Positions 52,128 through 59,549 of a DNA stretch of 64,000 nucleotides are shown here, piece by piece (positions within the stretch are counted from its first letter, which is position 1; each line of letters begins with the position of its first letter). The translations under genes and the position numbers were made by a program. Source of the stretch: Paenibacillus sp. FSL H7-0737 (GTDB taxonomy: Bacteria > Bacillota > Bacilli > Paenibacillales > Paenibacillaceae). The DNA is taken from positions 496,001 through 560,000 of the forward strand of contig NZ_CP009279.1 of assembly GCF_000758545.1 (NCBI RefSeq), given 5' to 3'. A model generated the notes under the pieces. It was not told the DNA's origin and searched no databases. It worked only from the letters and a program-made list of their open reading frames with translations.

Positions 52128-52911
52128 GAAGTTAATCATAGGGCGCAGTATTGAGACCGGTTCATGGGTGCATAAGCTAGATGCTCGTGCCAAAATCACC
52201 GGAATGCTATTATACGTAGCTGTTATCCTGCTCTCCCGTTCGTGGATGGCTATGGCGCTGCTGGCTATTTTCTCAATAGCGGTTATGGCTTCCACTCGGA
52301 TTCCGCTTAAATACTTCCTGAAAGCAGCTAAGCCTTTACGGTATTTAATGCTATTTATCTTTATCGTACAGCTGCTGTCTGTGAAGACGGGTGAGGCGGT
52401 GCTGACGCTTGGTTCGTGGTCCATTTATGAGGGAGGGCTAAGATTAGGCGCATTTTCGGTCATCCGCATGTTCTTTCTGATCACTTTCACGGCGTTACTT
52501 ACATTCACCACAACGCCGGGTAAGCTGAATCAAGGGCTGGAGGGGATTTTGGCTCCATTCAAAAAGTTTGGCTTGAAGCCCGACCGTATCACACTGATGA
52601 TCAGCATTTCCCTTCGTTTCATACCTACGATTCTAGATGAGTCGCAGATTATCATGAAAGCGCAGGCCTCACGGGGTGCTGATCTGAAGGAGCTACCTTT
52701 AAAGGAAAAGGGACGAATGTTAGTGTCCTTGCTGGTTCCGATTATCGCTAGTGCGTTTAGGCGTGCGCAGGATCTGGTATATTCCATGGAAGCTCGTGGC
52801 TTTCGTATGGATGCTCCGCGTAGCCAGTATCACCGCCTAAGGTGGGGCATATTCGATACTATTTTTATTACTATGTTTATTGTAATGGGGATTGCAGTAG
52901 CTTTGGTGTAA
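52114..52911 (+). CDS. ecfT: ECF transporter transmembrane subunit (FmnA-like)
   Basis: A 265-residue membrane subunit coupling the two ATPases to an S component. Hydrophobic helices precede the cytoplasmic coupling helices with ASRGAD and YSMEARGFR, the two Ala-Arg-Gly signatures of EcfT. In Listeria EET the EcfT-type protein FmnA exports flavin with RibU. No S component other than EetB lies adjacent here. Confidence 0.92.
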   Translation: MAMNEKLIIGRSIETGSWVHKLDARAKITGMLLYVAVILLSRSWMAMALLAIFSIAVMASTRIPLKYFLKAAKPLRYLMLFIFIVQLLSVKTGEAVLTLGSWSIYEGGLRLGAFSVIRMFFLITFTALLTFTTTPGKLNQGLEGILAPFKKFGLKPDRITLMISISLRFIPTILDESQIIMKAQASRGADLKELPLKEKGRMLVSLLVPIIASAFRRAQDLVYSMEARGFRMDAPRSQYHRLRWGIFDTIFITMFIVMGIAVALV

Positions 52912-52954
52912 AGTACAACTTGTATGGAGAGTATCAACTTGGGAGGGAACTTGA

Positions 52955-54880
52955 ATGGCACGTTATTTTAATGGTAGAGAGATTGAATTATTAGCACCCG
53001 CAGGAACGTTTGAGATTTTCAAGGAAGTGATCCAGGCACGATGTGATGCAGTTTATTTTGGTGGACCTGTATTGAATATGAGAATGATGCGTAAAGGATA
53101 TAATCTGTCTCATGAGGAGATCGTAGAGGCACTAGATATCGCTCACCGTCTAGACAAAAAAGTGTATATCACAGTGAATAACCTATTTAGTGAAGAAGAT
53201 GTGGAAGAGGCTAAAGAATATTTGCGTTTCCTTGATGGTGCTCGTCCCGATGCCTTGATTGTTCAGGATATGGCAGTGCTGGAGCTAATTCGCGAGATGG
53301 AGCTTAATCTTCCTATTCACTCTTCGGTCATGATGAATGTTCACAATCTGGAAATGATCTACGCATTGCGTGATCTGGGTGTAAGTCGTGTGGTTACTTC
53401 GCGGGAAATGGATTTGCAGACAGCTAAGCTGCTAGGTCAGCGGAGTGGGATGGAACTGGAGTATTTTATTCACGGGGATATGTGCTCCGTTCACGGTGCG
53501 AATTGTTATTTCAGCTCCCATGTATTCGGTATGAGCAGTAACCGTGGGAAATGTATGAAGCCTTGCCGCTGGGATTATCGGGTTAAAAAAGACGGGTATG
53601 TATATCCGGCCGAATACCCCCTAGCTGTAAAAGATATGTTTATGTATGAGCATCTTCCGGAATTGATTGAATCAGGGATCACCTCCTTTAAAATAGAGGG
53701 CCGCATGCGGGATAAGGAGTTTATGGTGATGCTGGCGAATAGCTACGGCGAAGCCATTGACCGGTATATCGATGATCCGATTGGCTTTGATCGTACGGTA
53801 GATACGAAAGAGCTTCATAACAACCGTAAACGTGACTTTTCGACGGCGTATGCCTTCGGCAAACCAGGACTGACTAACATTAACCGCCGTTATGAAGGAA
53901 CTGGTAAATTCTATAGCACTGGAAAAGTATTCAGTACACCAACTGCAGAGCGTGAGCTGTCTGAGAAACGAGTTGAGCAGTTGCGGGAAAGATTGGCTGA
54001 GGTCGAGCAACCGCAAAAGACAAAAGCCAAGTTAGCTGTACGTGTGAATAATATGGAACAGGCACGGATGGTCTTAGAGCTTGGTGTAGATAGCCTGTAC
54101 TTGCCAGGGGATGTATTTGAACCAGATAAACCTTTTACAAAGCGTGACATCAAGGAACTGGGTGAGCTAAAGGGCGATAGCAAAATCTACTTGGGTTTAC
54201 CACGGATGATGACCGAGCTGCATTTTGATCAATATGATCAATTGCTTGGCGGAGAACGCTTGCCGATTGACGGTATTATCGTTACAAATTTAGGAGCTAT
54301 TCGTCGTTATAACAATACAGGTTATCCGCTAATTGGGGACAGTAACTTAAATGTATACAATCATCTTTCAGCGCAATTATATGCTAACTTAGGTTTAACT
54401 CAGCTTTCGGTATCGCCAGAAATGACGCTAGAGCATTTTGCTACCTTTGCCTCTCGTTGCAAAACGCCTTTGGAAGTTGTTGTTCATGGTACACCTGCAC
54501 TAATGTATATGGAACATGATCTTTATGAGAATACGGAGTTAATGGAGCCTATTGCTGAAGAGGATAATCAATATGTACACAATAATGTATTGGTACTAAA
54601 GACAGACCAAGGCGAGAATCCGGTATATCGTGATCAGCACGGCCGTTGCCATCTTTTATTCGCAAAAGAGCTTTGCTATTTACCTTTGTTGAGTGAGATG
54701 AGTGGACTAGGGATATCAAGCTTCCGTATTGAAGGAGCAACCTATAGCGTCGAACAGCTACGTGAAATTATTGTTTCTTATCAACAGGCAATCAACGGAT
54801 CTGATAGCGGGGATGACATGCTGGGCGGCCTTAAGCCGGTCTATGCTGGTTATACTTTGGGCTCGCTACAGTTCAACTAA
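52955..54880 (+). CDS. U32 family Fe-S protein
   Basis: A 641-residue protein of the U32 peptidase family. The N-terminal barrel (ELLAPAGTFEIFKEVIQARCDAVYFGG) is followed by the likely [4Fe-4S] ligands C177-x6-C184-x15-C200-x3-C204 and a SFKIEGRMRDKEF motif. The second half holds another barrel-like region. Relatives include RNA hydroxylases (TrhP/RlhA) and UbiU/UbiV of oxygen-independent quinone hydroxylation. It sits between ecfT and the aminotransferase in the EET arm, 43 bp after ecfT. Function here is not known. Confidence 0.85.
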   Translation: MARYFNGREIELLAPAGTFEIFKEVIQARCDAVYFGGPVLNMRMMRKGYNLSHEEIVEALDIAHRLDKKVYITVNNLFSEEDVEEAKEYLRFLDGARPDALIVQDMAVLELIREMELNLPIHSSVMMNVHNLEMIYALRDLGVSRVVTSREMDLQTAKLLGQRSGMELEYFIHGDMCSVHGANCYFSSHVFGMSSNRGKCMKPCRWDYRVKKDGYVYPAEYPLAVKDMFMYEHLPELIESGITSFKIEGRMRDKEFMVMLANSYGEAIDRYIDDPIGFDRTVDTKELHNNRKRDFSTAYAFGKPGLTNINRRYEGTGKFYSTGKVFSTPTAERELSEKRVEQLRERLAEVEQPQKTKAKLAVRVNNMEQARMVLELGVDSLYLPGDVFEPDKPFTKRDIKELGELKGDSKIYLGLPRMMTELHFDQYDQLLGGERLPIDGIIVTNLGAIRRYNNTGYPLIGDSNLNVYNHLSAQLYANLGLTQLSVSPEMTLEHFATFASRCKTPLEVVVHGTPALMYMEHDLYENTELMEPIAEEDNQYVHNNVLVLKTDQGENPVYRDQHGRCHLLFAKELCYLPLLSEMSGLGISSFRIEGATYSVEQLREIIVSYQQAINGSDSGDDMLGGLKPVYAGYTLGSLQFN

Positions 54881-54977
54881 TTGTATTTTAATGGGAACTA
54901 AATATCGCCTAGTGATAGGGCGGTGCACAGGACTCTATGAATAAGTTACTATTTTCACAAAAAGGAGAGAACCCTTC

Positions 54978-56264
54978 ATGGAACAACAAGACTTCATCGG
55001 AAGAGAAGCAGTAGCAGCCAAACGTAAGCAATATTTCTATCCTTGTACACAGCATTTTTACCGTGATGCACCTCAGCTTGTTCGTGGTTCAATGCAGTTT
55101 GTTTATGATGAAAAAGGAAAGTCCTATACGGATTTCTTCGCTGGCGTATCCGTAGTCGCATGTGGTCACTGTAATCCGGCCATAACAGTACGCACGATTG
55201 AACAACTGCAGCAGCTGCAGCATACGACAACCATCTATCTAACTCAACCGAGTGTAGATTTGGCAGAGCGTTTGGAAGAGGTTATGCCGGGTGGGCTACG
55301 ACGGACCTTCTTTGTTAACAGTGGCTCTGAAGCTAATGAGGGAGCTCTGCTGCTCGCTCGGATGTATACGGGACGTAAAGGGTTTATAGCGCTGGAGAGT
55401 GGCCTGCATGGCCGTACCAATCTAACTATGAGTGTGACAGGCCTGCCTATGTGGCGTACCGATAAATACTTGGATCATGACGTTGAGTTTATTCCTCGCC
55501 CTTATCATCCGGATTTATCGCTGGAGGAAGCGGCATCGTTATCCCTGGAATCGCTAGAGCGGGTGCTTGAAGAGAAGGGGAATACTATCGCTGCCATGAT
55601 CGTAGAGCCAATCCAAGGCAACGGCGGAATGATTATGCCAACCCGAACCTACTTCCGTGATGTAAAAGCATTGTTAGAGAGATACGGTGTACTCCTAATC
55701 GCTGATGAAATCCAAACTGGATTTGGACGTACTGGTAAAATGTTTGCTATGGAGCATTTTGACGTTGTACCCGATATTATAAGTATGGCCAAAGCACTCG
55801 GTAACGGAATTCCAGTTGCAGCCTTCGCTACAACCGATGAGATTGCCCTTGCCCTAAACCGTCCTTCAGCTTCCACATTTGGGGGGAATCCGGTATCTGC
55901 TGCAACGGCGCTGGCTGTGCTTGATTATATTCGAGATGAACGGCTTCCTGAACGCTCGGTACAGCTCGGAGAACGATTGAAGGCAGGTCTGAAGGCTTTG
56001 CAAGCTCGTTATCCTTCGATGATAGTTGATGTGCGGGGAACTGGACTAATGCTGGGTGCGGAGCTAACGGGTGTAGATGCTGAGGGTGCAGCGGCACTTA
56101 CAGATCAAGTGCTGGAGGCGATGAAGGACCGAGGTTATCTAATCGGTAAAAATGGCATAGGACGCAATGTACTAGCCTTCCAGCCACCGATGATTATTAC
56201 AGAAGAAGATATCGACGGGATGCTTGACGTCCTGAACGAAGTTCTTGCGGAGCTTAATGACTAA
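54978..56264 (+). CDS. Class III PLP-dependent aminotransferase
   Basis: A 428-residue fold-type I transaminase of the AGXT2/GABA/ornithine group. The substrate and PLP region shows FVNSGSEANEGALLLAR; the PLP Lys is K272 in ISMAKALGNGIP, with the Asp in LLIADEIQTGFGRTG. The substrate is not predictable. AAAGGAGAG precedes the ATG. It lies 38 bp before the UbiA gene. Confidence 0.92.
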   Translation: MEQQDFIGREAVAAKRKQYFYPCTQHFYRDAPQLVRGSMQFVYDEKGKSYTDFFAGVSVVACGHCNPAITVRTIEQLQQLQHTTTIYLTQPSVDLAERLEEVMPGGLRRTFFVNSGSEANEGALLLARMYTGRKGFIALESGLHGRTNLTMSVTGLPMWRTDKYLDHDVEFIPRPYHPDLSLEEAASLSLESLERVLEEKGNTIAAMIVEPIQGNGGMIMPTRTYFRDVKALLERYGVLLIADEIQTGFGRTGKMFAMEHFDVVPDIISMAKALGNGIPVAAFATTDEIALALNRPSASTFGGNPVSAATALAVLDYIRDERLPERSVQLGERLKAGLKALQARYPSMIVDVRGTGLMLGAELTGVDAEGAAALTDQVLEAMKDRGYLIGKNGIGRNVLAFQPPMIITEEDIDGMLDVLNEVLAELND

Positions 56265-56302
56265 TACAATGAATTTCAAGTAGCGAAGAAAGAGGAAAAC
56301 GA

Positions 56303-57187
56303 ATGGCTATTCTAAACATTTTTAAAACTGCAGGCCTAAAGCTTAAAATGTTCAGCGAACTGGTGATGTTCTCTCATACACTTTTTTCGCTGCCATTTGC
56401 CATTATCTCGATGGTGTGGGCCGCTGGGGGCTGGCCATCAGGACATGTGATGATCTGGGGATTGATTGCATTGATAGGCGCCCGTAATGGCGCCAATGCA
56501 TTCAATCGGCTGGCGGACCGTACGTTCGATGAACAGAATCCTCGTACGGCACATCGACATCTGCCTCAACGCTTACTGGCGGAAAAAGAAGTTGTTGTCT
56601 TTGTTATTGTCAACTATGCCATTTTCATTGTGGCTTCAGGCATGCTTAATTTGCTCTGCATGATCTTGTCACCGGTGGCTATCGTATTGATATCAACCTA
56701 TTCCTACACGAAGCGGTTTACCTTTCTAAGTCATTTATATTTAGGATTTGTTATTGCTTCTGCACCGATTGGCGCATGGTTCGCTGTAACCGGAAATATC
56801 GCATTTACACCGTTTGTTATCGGTACTGTTGTTATGCTGTGGATTGCCGGATTTGATATTATTTACGGCACTCAGGATATTGAATTTGATCGGCGGCATG
56901 GTCTATGGTCTATTCCTAGCTTTTTCGGTCTAGAGAACGCGCTGCGCATTGCAAAAGGACTACATTTCATCATGATTATGCTGCTATTGTTCTTATATCT
57001 ATGGCGTGATCTCGGCTGGATGTATCTGGTGGGAATTGGGATTGCGACGCTGCTCCTGATGACCGAGCATAAGATTATAAAACCATCGAATCGTAAGCTG
57101 ATGAAGGTGGCCTCTTATAATCTGAATCAGGTGATCAGCATAGTGATTTTATTGTGTACGCTGATTGATTTTTTTTATGTTAGCTAG
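56303..57187 (+). CDS. dmkA: UbiA-type prenyltransferase, DmkA/MqnP-like
   Basis: A 294-residue integral membrane prenyltransferase with about eight helices. Aspartate-rich site 1 is NAFNRLADRTFDEQNPRTAHR and site 2 is YGTQDIEFDRRHG. This is the subtype seen in 4-hydroxybenzoate/futalosine-type enzymes (UbiA, MqnP) and in the demethylmenaquinone enzyme DmkA of EET loci. It would attach a polyprenyl chain to a naphthoquinone precursor. It converges on the polyprenyl diphosphate synthase gene. Confidence 0.84.
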   Translation: MAILNIFKTAGLKLKMFSELVMFSHTLFSLPFAIISMVWAAGGWPSGHVMIWGLIALIGARNGANAFNRLADRTFDEQNPRTAHRHLPQRLLAEKEVVVFVIVNYAIFIVASGMLNLLCMILSPVAIVLISTYSYTKRFTFLSHLYLGFVIASAPIGAWFAVTGNIAFTPFVIGTVVMLWIAGFDIIYGTQDIEFDRRHGLWSIPSFFGLENALRIAKGLHFIMIMLLLFLYLWRDLGWMYLVGIGIATLLLMTEHKIIKPSNRKLMKVASYNLNQVISIVILLCTLIDFFYVS

Positions 57188-57228
57188 GAGCGTTGAGCGT
57201 TGAGTGTGGTTAGGAAGCTGCACTGCGT

Positions 57229-57345
57229 GGAATGTTGGACTTTCGATCGCTGTTATTCTCGGATTTCTTTGATTTGAACCGGCTGTCTGCGGTAGAAATC
57301 CGAGAATAAAGGCGAGCGCTACGCTTCTACAGTTCCAAAATTCCA
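57229..57345. repeat. Large imperfect-palindrome intergenic repeat, copy 2
   Basis: About 117 bp, inverted relative to 34818-34966. It shares TCGGATTTCT, AGAAATCCGAGAATAA, GCGAGCGCTACGCTTCTACA and the end motifs. Its own ends form an inverted repeat (GTGGAATGTTGG against CCAAAATTCCAC). Confidence 0.75.
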
Positions 57346-57401
57346 CTCCGTTCCGTCCTAACCAATGGCGCATTGCCTCCAAGCTAACAACAAAAGACAA
57401 C

Positions 57402-57470
57402 AGCCTACCCAAAAGAGGGTAGGCAATGGGATCGGAAAGCTGGCTACGCGGCTTTCCTTTTTTGTTTTTG
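57402..57470 (+). terminator. Double hairpin terminator after the UbiA gene
   Basis: GCCTACCC/GGGTAGGC hairpin, then GGAAAGC/GCTTTCC hairpin followed by a T run. Confidence 0.65.
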
Positions 57471-57530
57471 TGGACATCTGCGAGGGGGGCTAGAGCCGTG
57501 TGAGAGGGCTGAACTAATCCAAGGTAGACT

Positions 57531-57716
57531 TATAGGGAAAAACTCCCTATATTTCCGAGCTTAAGTGACTTTCGATCTTGTTATAGGGAAAGTCTCCCTC
57601 TAAATTGGCTGATTGGTCTATAAACCATGCGAATTTAGGTTTTTAGAGGGAGGAATTCCCTATAATCGTGGAATTCAAGTGATTATTAGCTAATTAGAGG
57701 GAGGAATTCCCTATAT
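57531..57716. repeat. Cluster of four ~22-bp hairpin repeats
   Basis: Copies at 57531-57551, 57582-57603, 57643-57665 and 57694-57716. Each pairs GGGA with TCCC (TATAGGGAAAAACTCCCTATA; TTAGAGGGAGGAATTCCCTAT). The first pair and second pair are in opposite orientation, with 51-bp spacing in each pair and related spacer sequence (AAGTGA near the centre). Confidence 0.7.
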
Positions 57717-57802
57717 AGTAACGTCAAATCCTAAGAGACTATTCTCCAAGAGCTAAACACGCTCACGGGCGCTGCGCTACGTTCGGCTTGTTTAGCAAGC
57801 AC

Positions 57803-57850
57803 ACAAAAAAACGGATACCAACCCAATTAAATGGGTGGTATCCGTTTTTG
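57803..57850. terminator. Bidirectional terminator, end of the left-going EET arm
   Basis: AAAAACGGATACCAACCCA and TGGGTGGTATCCGTTTTT arms around ATTAAA. Confidence 0.85.
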
Positions 57851-57857
57851 ATTGTCC

Positions 57858-58838
57858 TTAGCGATCACGGTCGGCAAAATATTGCAGCAGTGTATCCAGA
57901 TCGGCATGCGCCGGATAGGAGGAGAGCTGCTGCACAATCGCTCCAGCCTTATCTAGGTAGTTCTGGCTGAACTGTTCTGCGCGAGCTAAGGCATCGCTTC
58001 TCTTAATAAGGGCAAGCACATGTGCCACCTCAGCATCGGAAGAATCAGGGCCGATTGAACGAATCACAGGCGAAAGCTTTGGATCCTGTAATGCATAAAG
58101 CACTGGCAGGGTAACCTGACCATGACGCAGATCGCTGCCGGCGGGCTTACCCAGCACAGCCTCAGACTGCGTGAAATCCAGCAGGTCATCTTGTATTTGA
58201 AAAGACATGCCTAAGGCTTCGCCAAAGGTATACAGAAGGTCGGCCACTTCCTCTGAGCTTTCGGTGGATAATGCACCCACACGTAAGCAGGTGGCCATAA
58301 GAAGAGCTGTTTTGTTTAAGGACTTCTCAAGATATTGTTCCATTGTAATCTCATAATCAAAAGCATGTTCCATTTGCTGATACTCACCTAGACAGAGCTG
58401 AGCAGTAGCTACAGAAGATAAGTCATGAACATATTTGTTTTTGTCTCCGGTATATTTGCTTAACAGTTCGATAACCCGAGCGGACATATAATTGCCAATA
58501 TGCACAGCTGATAGTGTGCCCGTCTTAGTATGTAGGGCGGGTTTGCCCCGCCGTAACTCAGAATCGTCAATGATATCATCATGAATTAATGAGGCAACAT
58601 GAATAAATTCAGCGGCAGCAGCTAATTGAAGCGCTCTTCGACCCGTATCCTTTCGGCCAAAACGGCTGCCAACAATGACCATAAGAGGACGGAGGCGTTT
58701 ACCTCCAGAATTTATAAGCTCAAGAACACTCTGCCCGAGTTGTGATTTCTTAGGAACATCCTTATCTCGTGCCACAAGATTTACGATTTCACGATTAATT
58801 TCATCTATGTCTATGTTTAAGGCCTCATGCAGCTTCAT
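57858..58838 (-). CDS. dmkB: Polyprenyl diphosphate synthase, DmkB-like
   Basis: A 326-residue all-helical trans-prenyl synthase making the isoprenoid tail of a quinone. FARM is LIHDDIIDDSELRRG and SARM is GMSFQIQDDLLDFTQSE; GGKRLRPLM is the IPP-binding motif. ATG at 58838 with GGTGGGAT upstream fits the family length better than the longer frame. It follows the small helical protein by 17 bp, so that protein could be a regulatory subunit. Confidence 0.9.
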   Translation of the reverse strand: MKLHEALNIDIDEINREIVNLVARDKDVPKKSQLGQSVLELINSGGKRLRPLMVIVGSRFGRKDTGRRALQLAAAAEFIHVASLIHDDIIDDSELRRGKPALHTKTGTLSAVHIGNYMSARVIELLSKYTGDKNKYVHDLSSVATAQLCLGEYQQMEHAFDYEITMEQYLEKSLNKTALLMATCLRVGALSTESSEEVADLLYTFGEALGMSFQIQDDLLDFTQSEAVLGKPAGSDLRHGQVTLPVLYALQDPKLSPVIRSIGPDSSDAEVAHVLALIKRSDALARAEQFSQNYLDKAGAIVQQLSSYPAHADLDTLLQYFADRDR

Positions 58839-58855
58839 CTTATAGATCCCACCTG

Positions 58856-59305
58856 TCAAATGGCTTTGCTTGTGCGACTGCGCTGTCTGCACTCTTGAAT
58901 CAAGAACTGTTCGATTCCAGCCGCCGGATCATGTTCCGCGAAGTCTCCATTTGACCGTCTAATTTGCATTTTTTTGATCGAAGGAGCTAGATAAGCAACT
59001 AGGTCGAGCTCACGGCATTTCACCGCAAACTGAAGGTAAAAGCTGTACAAATAATCTCCATCCAAAATGTTGCGTGTAAGGTCGGGATGATGTGGGATAC
59101 ATTCCATATGGCGCTCAGCTGCCAAAGTGAGAATAGTGTAAATACCCAGCAAATTGACTTTGCGGTTGTATTCCAGATCATGGCGTTCTAGTACCGAAAT
59201 TAGCTGCTCACATGCAGCCGGAGAGGGGTTAAGCTCAATTCCGGCAATAGGTGACATTTCAGTATGCAACAACCGGAGGGTATCTTCTATGAGTTGTTTG
59301 TTCAC
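58856..59305 (-). CDS. Small helical protein upstream of the polyprenyl synthase
   Basis: A 149-residue protein of predicted helices without a recognised family. The GTG at 59305 follows AAGGAGA with 8-nt spacing; the longer frame has no site. Position and size recall small regulatory subunits of heterodimeric prenyl synthases (HepS-like), but no HepS motif was recognised. Confidence 0.6.
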   Translation of the reverse strand: MNKQLIEDTLRLLHTEMSPIAGIELNPSPAACEQLISVLERHDLEYNRKVNLLGIYTILTLAAERHMECIPHHPDLTRNILDGDYLYSFYLQFAVKCRELDLVAYLAPSIKKMQIRRSNGDFAEHDPAAGIEQFLIQECRQRSRTSKAI

Positions 59306-59436
59306 AAGATTCTCTCCTTCTTGTCGGTTTTGCCGGAAGAAACCATACCCCTGATCATCCCTACAAAACCATTCATTAAAGAATAAATTGACCATTTCCT
59401 GATATTAGGAAGATTATTTTCTTCTTGTAAATAAGG

Positions 59437-59467
59437 AGAGTAATGTGTCCTAGGGACACATTACTCT
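59437..59467. other. 31-bp palindrome between ndh2 and the small-protein gene
   Basis: Arms AGAGTAATGTGTCC and GGACACATTACTCT, 14 bp each, with a 3-nt loop. No T run follows on either strand, so it may be an operator or RNA hairpin rather than a terminator. Confidence 0.6.
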
Positions 59468-59549
59468 GAAGTACATCCATATTTAGCTTACTGACATGCA
59501 ATCTACATATTTTCTTTAAAATAAATTACACGAATTCAGGGCTTTATAA

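Noticed and set aside
57531..57716. CRISPR-like array
   Set aside because: Repeats are about 22 bp with mixed orientation, spacers are similar to each other, and no cas gene is near.
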